DNA of 64,000 nt from Malus domestica (taxonomy: Eukaryota; Streptophyta; Magnoliopsida; Rosales; Rosaceae), in contig NC_091672.1 of the NCBI RefSeq assembly GCF_042453785.1, positions 811,001 through 875,000 of the forward strand, given 5' to 3'. The position numbers and the translations under genes were made by a program. Below the pieces are notes generated by a model. It did not search any database, was not told the origin of the DNA, and saw nothing but the letters and a program-made list of their open reading frames with translations. This document shows, one piece after another, positions 48,216-59,314 of the stretch (position 1 is the stretch's first letter; each line of letters begins with the position of its first letter).

Positions 48216-48342
48216 TAGGGGTGTGCTATCCACATCTCTTATTAATTTATGTCATTTGATATTTTTCAACTTATTTAATTCGACGGCGAAAAATTAGAAG
48301 GATGCGAGAAAAGTAAAAAAGAGTGTAGATATCACACCTCTA
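48216..48342. mobile_element. 127-bp foldback MITE
   Basis: TAGGGGTGTGCTATCCACAT at the left pairs with the right end read on the minus strand, TAGAGGTGTGATATCTACAC. The core is AT-rich. TA dinucleotides at the edges suggest a Tc1/mariner-type duplication, but this is weak. Confidence 0.65.
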
Positions 48343-49556
48343 CAAGGAGCAGTGAGTTGGTATTAAGCATTAGCATGTGCTTTTATCCCATAATTCAAAA
48401 TGAATTTGGTCTTTTATGCAACCAATTTCTTTCTGCATGGATGCTGAGATACTTATAAGGGTATGGTCAAGGGAATCTAAAGTGGTGCTCTCTGACTCTA
48501 CAATTCGGCAGACTTATCATTCAAGTCATGCATGTCCCTACCAATAAAAAGTTGCATACGATGAAAAAATGACCTTCAACTCAACACACAAATTAACGCT
48601 CTACATGAAACTTTTTCACACCCTTGAAAAAAATATTAACTACTCCACTAACACGTCAGCACAAATTCAATTTGGTTAAACATCGCTAGGTTGACAACCG
48701 GCGAAAGTGACAATTTGATTAAACAACTTTGTAGAATCAGATCGGCCTAGGAGTCTTGACAATTTGGTTAAACAACAAGCTCTCCTCTTTCAACTGGTTA
48801 TTATCTCAAGTCTCTGCCGGCAAAGTGTTTTTTATTCTTTCACCAAACGACGGCCGAATCATCTTTGTTATAAAGACACTCGTCTCATTTGAGTATCTTT
48901 GCCCCTACAGTTTCATACAGATTCAATGCACTTATATTTTTGCAAATATAGTTAAAGATGTAGAACTTGGTGTTGAAGATTGAATTTAGTAGCAAAAGCA
49001 TAACCTTGTATTTAGATTTTAGAACCCAGCCAAGAGCGTTCCTTATTTGGCTGAGTTCGCCTAATTCAGAAATCAGAAACACATTCCATCATATACTACC
49101 ACACTCAGAAGTATTTGCCCCGCGAAGCTTGGTAGCGGCACACCATCAACAATCAACCACATAAGAATGTAGTTAGTTCATTAAATTACTCAACTTGCGT
49201 ATCACGTAAATTTTTGTAATTTAAGGTCAACAACACTTAAAATGGTACTTCTACAATGCTAAAACGAAAAGAGAGACGGATGAGGCTGGAACGGACTTTA
49301 GAAAAGTTGCTAAAAAGTAGGTCGGTTCATAGTCATTGTCTAATAGGAATCCACCAACCTTTTGATACAATACAAATTTCACATGCTTCGTTTTCCACTG
49401 GACTTCCACTTGTATGAATAAATACACTACTATCCAGCACTACCACTTAACAAAATTGGCATGCCCAAAAAGTGAAAAGAAAAATCCCTTCCTTGGTCTC
49501 CAAGTCATCCCTGCATTAATATGTAGTCTCTGCACTTCAATAACCAATCAAAAATA
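48343..49556. other. Intergenic, includes annexin promoter
   Basis: No other gene is recognised. The last 150 bp before 49557 would hold the annexin promoter and leader. TATAAAT-like words are weak. Confidence 0.4.
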
Positions 49557-50817
49557 ATGCTGGCCATGTCGACTCTCAATTTTGAAACTGAATGCAGAGA
49601 GATTCATGGTTCTTGGGGACAGCTAAACCGATTGGCTCGAGCTTTGGCAAATCGAACACGGCATGAGAGGCAACAGATTAGAGAAACTTACAAGTCAATC
49701 TATGGGGATGACTTGGTAAACAGACTCAAAGATGCAGCTGCTGCTGGGATTTCACCAAAATTATGTGCAGCCTTGTCTATGTGGATGACTGAGCAGCACG
49801 AGCGTGATGCTGTTGTCGTCCGCGAGGCCCTTGATGATCAGAAAGGCGATACAAACTACAACGCGCTTGTAGAGATTTTTGTGGGTCGAAAATCAAGTCA
49901 TATCCTTCTTATCAAGCAAGCATACTACAGAAGATTTTGGAGGCAGTTAGACCAAGATATCATCAACATCGAGCCTCCCAATCCTTACCAAAAGGTAATT
50001 ATCATTAATTAAACCTTGTTATATAGTAATTAATGAAGCCTAAAAAATGAAATAACACACAAAGTTTGCATATTATTCCACAACAGATACTGGTAGCATT
50101 GGTTGCATCACATAAGGCACACCATGCCGACGTTAGCCAACATATCGCAAAGGCGGATGCAAGGAGGCTTTACGAAACTGGGGAGGGGAGTTCCGGTCCC
50201 ATAGAAGAAGCCGTTGTCTTAGAAATACTAAGTAAACGGAGTATTCCGCAGCTTAAGCTTACATTTTCATGCTATAAACACATCTACGGACATGAGTATA
50301 CAGAGGTAATTAATTAACTAATTAACTGTTAATTTCCAATTACAGTTTCACATTCTGCTCAGTTTTGTGGAGTTTTAAACAACAGCTTATTATTTTGTGT
50401 GCTGCAGTCCCTGAAAACCAGAAACTATGGAGAACTTGAAAATGCAATGAAAATGGTAGTACAATGCATCTACAATCCACCTGACTATTTCGCTACGGTA
50501 AATTACTGTTGTATTTATTTTTTGCTAAGTTTAATTTCTTGAGATTAGGAATTGGAGAAGATTAAACTAATGAATTAACTAGTTGAGCTAATTAGCAGAT
50601 GTTGTATGCAAGCATGAAGGGGTGCATCAGCGACGAAGGTGCAGTGCGACGTGTGATGGTGAGCAGGGCAGAAGTTGACATGGATGAAATTAAAAGGGAG
50701 TTTAAGAAGAAGCATGGGATGGAACTGAGAGATGCAATCTGTGACAACATCCCGTCCGGCGACTATAGAGACTTTCTTGTTGCTTTGACGGTCTCGAAAT
50801 CAAATGAATCTGTATAA
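49557..50817 (+). CDS. Atypical annexin (annexin D4/D8-like)
   Basis: Four exons, 49557-49994, 50087-50305, 50408-50497 and 50599-50817, all phase 0, give 321 residues, a normal plant annexin length. All four annexin repeats can be followed: repeat 1 ([20 protein letters not shown]), repeat 2 ([31 protein letters not shown]), repeat 3 ([20 protein letters not shown]) and repeat 4 ([31 protein letters not shown]). The type II calcium loops (GxGT) are not kept: repeat 1 reads GSWGQL where others read GWGTD, and repeat 4 reads KGCISDE. Annexins bind acidic phospholipid membranes through calcium, so this one is expected to bind calcium poorly or not at all. The alternative start at residue 4 (MSTLNF) is equally possible. 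Exon 3 is the source of two fragments near the HSP20 genes. Confidence 0.92.
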
Positions 50818-51752
50818 TTTATGTGTTGAAGCATCATCATTTTATATTTCAACAACTTGGGTTTTGTTTATTGGTTTTATCTTGTTAGTTAAAGTACATT
50901 TTAAACTTAATCTAGCTAGTTATAGCACAAACATGGAATCAATTCCTACTATTACCTCTTAATTAATTTGAAATCGTAGCTAGCACTAAGGATTGAAGAC
51001 TTTTTTTTAATTGAACTAAAAATTAGGTGAGATTAGTCCCTTGATTCTAATCCACAAGACGTATTGCCCCAAATCTCAATTCCAAAGGAGAGAGGACCAT
51101 ATCAATTGGAGGTCCTCCCCCATCCCTATTAAGAAAAATACATAGCTGCAATTTACGTTGTCCACTCAAGTTCACATAAGACGAGAAAGACTTGTGTCCG
51201 CCTGCTGTATACGACTCTAGACTCAATAAACGTGACTGGTTCCTTAGGTGGGTGGAGAGAGTTTGCAAGGACCATGGCCCATGTGTGTGCGAATGGGTTA
51301 CCGTTGGACAAAGTGGATGGTGCCTCCGGTTGGAGAGAAGAAATTGCACTGAAATAGTAATGGTCCTTGCGCCCTCTTTTTTCTTCAACCACTGTACAAG
51401 TGTCATACATGCATACTTTAAATATCAATTATTAACTACCATAGAGTTACTCAGCGTCAGGGATGTATTTTAGACCCATATTTCAAACGACACATCTTGG
51501 ATTTGACTTTTGAGACTCGTAAATCACACGATCTTGACTAGAGAAGGCTACAATGCATTTGTGAGTCTTCTCAGGCTCCAAAATAGTAGATTGTCATAAC
51601 AAAATCATCAGCTGGTTTTATTTTTTAAGAAAAAAAGAAAGAATAAAGCACAAACACCATTAGTAATTTAGACAACTTGAGTTATAATTTTCTTGACTAC
51701 AAGTCTACAACTTGTCTTTGAAGAGGCATAAGATATATCTTACGAGCTTTAT
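50818..51752. other. Intergenic, nothing recognised
   Basis: 3' flank of the annexin gene and AT-rich sequence. Overlapping open frames at 51047-51473 on both strands match no family I know. Confidence 0.4.
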
Positions 51753-52093
51753 GGTTAGTTTGGTATTGTTGTGCTTTGAAAAAAAATTGCTTCTGCTGTG
51801 CTGTGAGAATAAGCGGCTGTGAAATAAAGCTGTAGAGTGTTTGGTAAACTTTTTTGTAAAAATGCTTTTGAAAAAAAAAAGTATTATAGTGTTTGGTAAA
51901 GTTTTATGTAAAACAGATGTGAAAAAAAAGCCGGTTTTTCAAAGCTGGGTTTTGCAGCTTCTTGTTTTTGGCTTTTTTTCATCCAAAACTGTGAAAAAAA
52001 AGCTAAAACTGAATGTTTACCAAACACAAAAAAACTCCCAACTTTTTTTTATACCAGATTTTTTTCAGAATCACCTTAGTACCAAATCAGGCC
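51753..52093. mobile_element. hAT-like MITE, about 340 bp
   Basis: The left end GGTTAGTTTGGTATTGTTGT and the right end read on the minus strand, GGCCTGATTTGGTACTAAGG, are an imperfect inverted pair, followed on both sides by A/T runs. The interior repeats GTGTTTGGTAAA twice. Confidence 0.6.
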
Positions 52094-52467
52094 TTAGTCA
52101 ATTGGTTTCTCACTTGTCACCTATAGATACTTAAGTAGTAAAAATGTTTTTGAAAAACGACTCACGCGTGCTAAAACACTAGTTCGGGTGGTATATTTGC
52201 ACACCCTTAATACTTCAGCGGGTGTTTGTGCAAATTTCTGTCAAATAATTTGGAACCCGCTACGACGTCGTATACACAATAAAAGACATAGGGTTTCAGA
52301 ATTTGCGTGAAATAGAGGTCAAATAGTTCCCAAATTTCGGCTTTTTCATTCCATTTCGGCCGATAAATCCCTGAACCTCCCATAAACCCCACACCCCCTC
52401 CGCAGCTCACAGTGTCGCAGCCCTACTTCCGACGAGCATCGAAACCCAGCAACTCTCCTTCACTCAA

Positions 52468-55180
52468 ATGGACATTGATTCCGATTCCCAGAAAATCAAT
52501 ATCAAATCGCAGGAAGCAGGCGACCCGCCAGTTCCCATGGACTCTGAAAACTCGTCTGCCATCAAGGTACTCTCTCTCTCTCTCTCTCTCTCTCACCTTC
52601 TCTCTCATTCGCACACTAGGATTTGTTTTGTCGAGTTCTTAACTTTATTGGGTTTTTTATTGAACTTGGATTAAGCTTTTTGTGTGTGATTTTGGTCAGA
52701 AGAATGATGGGAAAGAAAATGAGGAGCTTACTAATTCAATGAAGAAACTCCAAGTTGAGGAATCGTCTTCGGGATCAGGGCAGGCAGCGGTGTCCAACTT
52801 CAAGAGAAAACCGGTTATCGTAATCGTTGTGGGCATGGCAGGTAACTTCATCGAATTTGGTTGTTTGACTTGATGCATTTCGGTTCCTAATTTGGTGAAG
52901 AATTGTGTTATTAACTTACCATGTGACTACTCGAAGTTAAGCGATTGAAATGCGTTATGGGTTTTTACTTAGGGAGTGGCAAGACAACCTTTATGCATCG
53001 GTTGGTTTCACACACACATGAATCGAACATTCGTGGCTATGTGATGAATCTCGACCCGGCTGTGATGACTCTCCCGTTTGGTGCCAACATTGACATAAGG
53101 GACACTGTTCGGTACAAGGAGGTGATGAAACAGTTCAATCTTGGACCAAATGGTGGGATTTTGACTTCACTCAACTTGTTTGCTACCAAGTTTGATGAGG
53201 TAAAAACTTGATTTTGAATTTTCACCTTAAATCATTTTGTTGACTAGAGCGTTTGGAGAGCCCTGTGAATGAGACATGGTGCCATTTTGTTACTATCATA
53301 ACCCGTCTTCATAAGCATTCAGAAAAGTTTTGCATCACATGCATAGTACATCAGATTTTATGGTGATCTCATTCAATAACTTTGTATATTGTATTGCATC
53401 GTTGGCTTGAGTACTGGTTCTAATTTTTCATTTTGTTTCCAAATGCATGGCGATTTTGGTTGGATCGATATGACTAAGCTCTTAATGTGGTTCTTGTAAC
53501 TCATGTTTTCTGATTTGCTTCATTCTTTTTTGTCTCGTTTAATAAAAAATGAAATTGTCATCATGATCTAAATTTTCAGGTTATCTCTGTCATTGAGAAG
53601 CGAGCGGATCAGCTTGATTATGTTCTTGTGGACACTCCTGGTCAGATTGAGATATTCACTTGGTCGGCTTCTGGTGCTATCATCACAGAAGCATTTGCTT
53701 CAACATTTCCCACTGTAATCGCGTATGTGGTAGATACGCCTCGTTCAGCTAGCCCAGTTACTTTTATGAGCAATATGTTGTACGCTTGCAGTATCCTTTA
53801 CAAGACAAGGCTGCCTCTTGTGTTGGCATTCAACAAGATTGACGTTGCTCAACATCAGTTTGCTTTGGAGGTATGTTTACAGTTTTAGATGTAGGTGCAG
53901 GCAGGAGAGCTCATGCAGACATAGAATGATACACATATACATAAACACGTTAATGACATACTCGCATCGCTGAAGTGTTTGAATATGGTGTGTCTGCAAG
54001 CCTTTATGGTAAACCATAAGTTAAGTCAGTTGGCCATAATATAAGCAGTAGATGGTTCCAGGAATATATTGCTCGGGCCTAGCAGTAGAATCTGTCTCAA
54101 ACTCAGGTGGTTTATAATTATTTAGGTTTAAAATACCAAACGAATGTAGAGATTGTGCAACAATTCTTTTAGGGGGCAGTTTGTCATACGAAACTCTAGT
54201 AGTGACAGGGAGCAGAGCATAAAACAATCTCGGGGATTATATTATGCAATTTTTCTGAGTATACAAGCTCTGTTCAACCTTATTATGATTCAAGTGTTGG
54301 AATACCATTTTTATATGTCCGGATTTAAGTAGCCTGAAGAAAATTTATATGGAAGAATTGTAGTTCAATCTACTTTGTTTTTGGAATACCGCATTTTTTC
54401 TCTTCCTGTTTTGATTCTGTTCATCTAAATTACTGTCATGCACTTAAGATGCAGCTGTTCTACCATGCTCTTGGGGTTTCTCCATTTTTGCTGTAATCTC
54501 AAACATGTAAAACGTGTTCTTTGATTTTTTTTTTTTACTTTGTCCTGAAAACTGCTGTGTTCATGCAGTGGATGGAGGATTTTGAGACATTTCAAGCAGC
54601 AGTGAATGCAGATAGTTCATACTCTTCAAATTTGGCTCAGAGCCTCTCCCTTGTGTTGGATGAATTCTACAAGAACTTGCGGTCTGTTGGAGTGTCTGCG
54701 GTTACTGGTGCTGGAATGAAGGATTTCTTTAACACCATTGAAGCAAGTGCTGACGAGTACATGGAAACCTATAAGTAATGCTTGAACTTCAAGAACGTAC
54801 CTTCACTCCATGATACAATGCCAGTGGGAATATGTTTATGATGTAGGCCATGATTATATGTATATTTGATCTAGTTTTAATAATTTCCTGCTTCTGATTG
54901 CTTGTATAGGGCTGATCTGGACAAGAGACGGGCAGAGAAGCAACGATTAGAGGAGGAACACAGAAAGGAGAACATGGAGAAGTTAAGGAAGGATATGGAG
55001 AAATCCAGGGGAGAAACTGTGGTCTTGAGCACCGGTTTGAAGGACAAAGATGAGAGGGGTAAAGCCATGATGGATGAGGATGAAGAAGATGAAGCCGAAG
55101 AGGAAGATGAGGTTTTTTCTGAAGATGAGGAAGGTATAGATGAAGATGAAGACGAAGAGGTTGGCAGGTTCTCGTTTTAG
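52468..55180 (+). CDS. QQT2: GPN-loop GTPase 1 (XPA-binding protein 1 / QUATRE-QUART 2)
   Basis: Six exons, 52468-52566, 52700-52841, 52973-53199, 53580-53870, 54569-54774 and 54910-55180, phases consistent, give 411 residues. The P-loop GMAGSGKTT is split across the exon 2/3 boundary. Then come the dimer-forming GPN loop (LGPNGG), the switch DTPGQIEIF, the base-contacting NKID, and SAVTGAGM. The C-terminal 80 residues are first a charged coiled coil ([20 protein letters not shown]) and then a long Asp/Glu tract ending GRFSF. GPN1 proteins pair with GPN2/3 and help assemble RNA polymerase II and bring it into the nucleus; Arabidopsis QQT2 is needed for early embryo divisions. All key motifs are present. 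A CT microsatellite starts right after the first donor. Confidence 0.95.
52567..52594. repeat. CT microsatellite in QQT2 intron 1
   Basis: About 12 CT units directly after the exon 1 donor (AAG/GTACTCTCTC). Confidence 0.9.
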
Positions 55181-55331
55181 TGATGCTTCGTTGCTGGCAG
55201 ATGTTTTTTGGATTGTAAAGTATTAACTCACTAGTTATTAGTTACCAAGGGAATGGATGGTATCACTTGGGGGTGGACGTTGGTAAAGGAGTATTTTTTC
55301 ATCAACTTGTTTGGATGTAAACTTTGTTGGT

Positions 55332-55398
55332 GAAAATGCTATGAAATTGGTCGTACAATGCATGTATAATCCATCTAGCTATTTCGCTACGATAATCG
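55332..55398 (+). pseudogene. Annexin exon 3 fragment, copy 1
   Basis: Matches 50435-50500 of the annexin gene: AAAATGCTATGAAATTGGTC, then GTACAATGCATGTATAATCC and CTATTTCGCTACG. The donor GT after CTACG has changed (CTACGATAATC). It marks the left edge of the HSP20-like duplication unit. Confidence 0.85.
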
Positions 55399-55810
55399 TG
55401 ATTATAAAAATGAACGGTTCTGATTGTTAATAGCAATTATACACTTTTGCTTCCTTGTCGTCAAAAGAACCTTTTTTCACAGTTCACTATAAAGCCTATA
55501 GCTGATGATGTGCTTTGGAAGTGTGCTTTGGAAGTATTAGCATATGCTTGACATCTTAAGGTTGAAGAAATTATTGCCTCAAATTCAATGCAGGAACAAG
55601 AATACTTAGGAAAAGTAAACAAAAAATTAAAGAAATCGAATCATTCTCTTACGAAAGGAAACCCAGAAGAAACCTTAGGCTATAGCTACCTTGTTCCCAA
55701 CCCCTTCAGAATGTATATATAAGACGAGAGAAAGAGAGGCCTTCATATATTTCTTTTGCATTCCCTTGAACTGAGACCCTAAAAGAGAAAAAAAAAAATA
55801 TTTCTCTCCA

Positions 55811-56677
55811 ATGGGAACCAAACCTGCAGCACAGCATGAGCAGCGTCATGAGGATTTTAAACCGCGTTGCCAATGGAAGCAGGAAGGAACTCAGGTTCTT
55901 GAAGTTCATCTACCAGGTATTACTAGGTCAAATCGAATTTTGGCTAAATATCGAGTACTTTTTTATGCATCAATGTAGAGTATACATTGCCTTTCAAGTG
56001 ACTTCCATTCACCGGTTAAATTTCATGAAATTCTTAGCGCATATCTAACTGTGTGTTAAATTCAGTAATGCATGCTATACTAGAATTTTTGTTAAAGGTG
56101 TGATCTAGATTCATAATCCAAATATGAGCTTGTACATGCAATATGTAAGCATGACAATTGTCTGACAACATAAGTTTGGCAAGAGACCCGAGTTTCGTTT
56201 CATCTTCTCTTACATACTTTTTGATTTACTTGTTGATGCATGCGTACAGGTTTCAGAAGACAAGATATTAGAATTCACAAAAACACGACGTTGGGCACCC
56301 TAACGATTAGCGGAGAGCAACCTAGGGTTGAAGAAACTAAATCTGTTGCTTTACCCAGACGCTTCCGTAAGGAGATCAAAATTTCTAAACATTTTAATAC
56401 GGACGGAATCAGCGCTAAGTTTTTCGGTGAAATTCTTTACGTAACTATTCCAAAGGAAGCTCAGCATTCAACATGGTCGTCGGTTAGTGACTACTTAGTT
56501 TGTTTAAGAAGCAAAGTTTCGAGGCCAAGACTGAGCAAGAAGAGGGCTGTGACGGCGGTGGTGATTGTTCTGGTCGTGGCTCTGGGAGTTTATGCAGTGT
56601 CTAGATTTCCAAAGTCAACTAGCTCCCTGATGCCTCTGATCAAGTTCCCTGAATGCCCTTGTAGCAATACTAACTAG
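55811..56677 (+). CDS. HSP20-like membrane-anchored protein (RTM2-like), copy A1
   Basis: Two exons, 55811-55916 and 56250-56677, give 177 residues. The family is an alpha-crystallin (HSP20) fold followed by a C-terminal membrane anchor, as in Arabidopsis RESTRICTED TEV MOVEMENT 2 and relatives. The crystallin part runs from CQWKQEGTQVLEVHLPGFRR through TLTISGEQP, RFRKEIKIS and GISAKFFGEILYVTIPK. A membrane helix follows (AVTAVVIVLVVALGVYAVS, about residues 136-154), preceded by basic residues (RPRLSKKR). RTM2 limits long-distance movement of potyviruses and lacks heat-shock behaviour; the function here is inferred from architecture only. The intron position (after the LPG codon) is the same as in copy A2. 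Confidence 0.87.
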
Positions 56678-57389
56678 TACCGTTGAAAACTGTAATCAAT
56701 TACAATCATAAAGTATTACCAAATACATAAACCACACATTAATGTATATGATTTTAAAGATTTAGGAAAATATAGCTATATGAATATTAATTTATAACCT
56801 ATACTTGCTCATTTGTTATGGAGTAAAAACCTATACTTTTATCCTGTTCAAATAACTATATGAGAGTTCACTTATAACGAAGGGGGAAAGTTTAGAATAG
56901 AAATGGCTATGTTTTTGGCTCATCTATGCTATGCATCAGTTGGTGTTGTTAACCCCATTTGTACTCACACTGAGCATTTATCGTAACAAAAATGCGACTA
57001 TCTTTTCACCTATGTATAACTAATTAAGGAGAGCAAAGCGGCTTGTAGATAACGTTTAAGAGCATTTATCTTTGCAGCCGAAGTCTTGTATATACAAAAA
57101 AAGTATTATTAAGGAAGAAGTTTAGAAATCGAAACTCTGTAGTTAACACACAATTGCAAGCATAGAAGCTTAGGACTGCAAATACATGGGAAATAATGAC
57201 GAATCCTATCGTTAGATCCCTTGAAGCTGAATACACTTCTATTTAACTACAAAATGTTAGAAAGGCGCATCAGCTAGCTAAGATTCTCTGCATGCCTTGT
57301 TTTAAAGAAATGCAAAGACAGAAAGCAAGATATATAAAGGTTAGGATATTAGACAAACTAAAGAACAATTCTTGATCTTTGTAGATCGA
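56678..57389. other. Spacer repeated between HSP20-like copies
   Basis: No gene. From about 56770 to 57390 this region matches 60640-61300 (for example CGAAGTCTTGTATATACAAA, GGACTGCAAATACAT and ACAATTCTTGATCTT). It is the spacer of the duplicated unit. Confidence 0.7.
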
Positions 57390-57501
57390 CCAAGCCTACA
57401 AGAAACCTGTAAAGAACATTATATGTTCTTACGAGGATTTATGCCTTATTGCAAGTTCCCTAAAGAGGATCGAATCGACACTTACAAGATTCCTCTCCAT
57501 G
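57390..57501 (+). pseudogene. HSP20-like first-exon remnant, copy B1
   Basis: Matches the first exon of copy B2 at 61316-61427: GFMPYCKF against DFMPNCKF, then KEDRIDTYKIPLHG against KEEQFDTYQIPLHG. The donor (CATG/GTACTC) is still there. The intron is followed for only about 65 bp before it joins an annexin exon 3 fragment at about 57570, so the second exon is absent. Confidence 0.8.
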
Positions 57502-57565
57502 GTACTCTTCTGTTTCATGTTCTTTGTTTTGTTATTTTTTTTACATATGAAAAAGATGCAAAGAT

Positions 57566-57660
57566 TATATTTGTACAATCCACGTATAATCCAATTATTT
57601 CACTACGATAATCGTGATTATATTTTGTGAGATAAGTTTAATGAATGTAATTTCTTGAAG
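57566..57660 (+). pseudogene. Annexin exon 3 and intron fragment, copy 2
   Basis: TTGTACAATCCACGTATAATCC (first 20 bases matched) and CACTACGATAATCGTGATTA match both the annexin gene and the fragment at 55332, including the same changed donor. The stretch GATAAGTTTAATGAATGTAATTTCTTG resembles annexin intron 3 at 50525. It forms the junction between the two HSP20 units. Confidence 0.8.
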
Positions 57661-58422
57661 AACGTCTGATCAATTCTTATTAGCTACCTTACTCTGGTTC
57701 ACAAAGGTGCACAGTGGCAACCCTCTCGGAGGAGAGAGGATCATAACACTCGGAGGGCCTTTCCTCATCCGAATTGCGTATCAAATTTTCATCATACACA
57801 TCACAAACCAAAATAGTTCATTTCTTACGTCATATAATTTAAAGATCATCGCTCAAAAAATTAACTTAATAAAACAGTTTGATATGGTTAAAATCCTCAT
57901 CAGGAACCGTCAATTTGTTGATAATGGCTAATTGATCCCTAATCTGATTAATTTTTAAAGAGATGATATTAAATAGTTATTGAGAAATTGAACGGTTCTA
58001 ATTGCAGATTGTTAATAGCAATTATACGCTTTGCTTCCTTGTCGGCAAAATAACTTTTTTCCACAGTTCAGTATATACGCTTTGCTTCCTTGTCGTCAAA
58101 ATAACTTTTTTCCACAGTTCAGTATAAAGCCTTTAGCTGATGGTGTGCTCTGGAAGTAGTAGCATATGCTTGATATCTTAAGGATGAAGAAATTATATCA
58201 ATGCAGGAACACGAAAACTTAAGAAGAGTAAAAAATAAAAAATAAAGAAATCGAATCATTCTCTTTTGAAAGGAAACCCAGAAGAAACCTTTTAGGCTAT
58301 ACCTACCTTGTCCCAACCCTTTCAGCATGTATCTATAAGATGAAAGAAAGAGAGACCTTCATGTATTCCTTTTGCATTCCCTATTGAAACCCTTAAAGAG
58401 AGAAAAGAATTATTCATCACCA

Positions 58423-59314
58423 ATGGAAACCAAAACTGCAGTACAGGATGAGCAGTTTTATGAGGATTTTGAACCGTTTTGCCAATGGAACAAGGAGGAA
58501 GGATTTAACATTCTTGAAGTACATCTACCAGGTATTACTAGATCAAATTGATTTTGACTAAATATCGAGTCCTTCTGTTATGCATCAATGTATAGTATAC
58601 ATTGCTTTTTAATTGACTCAGATTCGCCAGTTAAATTTCATCAAATTCTCAGCGCACATCTAGTTGTGTGTTATATTCAGTAATAATACATGCTATACAA
58701 TAACTCCGCTAGAATTTTTGTTAAATTGTAGTCAAGATTCACAGTCTAAATATGAGCTTGTACATGCAATGCGACAATGTGAACATGACAATTGTTTGGC
58801 AAGAGACCAAGTTTCCTGTCATCTTCTCTTACGTAATTTTTGTTTTACTCGTTGATGCACGCATGCAGGTTTCAAAAGACAAGATATTAGAGTTCAAATC
58901 AACAATTTGGGCATCCTAAACATTAGCGGAAAGCAACCTAGGGTTGAAGAAACTACATCTGCTTTACCCAGCCGCTTCTGTAAAGAGATTAAAATTTCTA
59001 AAAATTGTACTACGAACGGAATCCGCGCTAAGTTTTCTGGTGGAATTCTTTCCATAACTATTCCAAAGAAAGCTCAGCATTCTAACGCATCAGCTGGATC
59101 ACACGGGGCAGATAATGCTGCATGGTCGTCAGTTAATGACTACTTAGTTTGTTTAAGAAGCAGAGTTTTGAGGCCAAGACTGAGCAAGAAGACAGCGGTG
59201 GTGGTTATTCTGGTCATGGCGCTGGGAGGTTATGCAGTATCTAGATATCCAAAGTCAGCTAGCTCCCTGAATGCCTTTGATTTGAGGGAACTTCCATCAG
59301 ATCAAGTTCCATGA
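58423..59314 (+). CDS. HSP20-like membrane-anchored protein (RTM2-like), copy A2
   Basis: Two exons, 58423-58531 and 58869-59314, give 184 residues. It aligns end to end with copy A1: CQWNKEEGFNILEVHLPGFK, LNISGKQPRVEETTS, RFCKEIKIS, KFSGGILSITIPKKAQHS, then an extra stretch of about 11 residues (NASAGSHGADN) absent from A1. The basic segment RPRLSKK, a membrane helix (AVVVILVMALGGYAVS) and the tail DLRELPSDQVP follow. The frame is intact. The same inferred role as A1 applies. The two copies differ at many residues, so the duplication is not recent. Confidence 0.87.

Noticed and set aside
51047-51473. Pair of overlapping 91-119 codon frames on opposite strands
   Set aside because: No family match and no splice or conservation evidence. 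Both strands being open points to composition.
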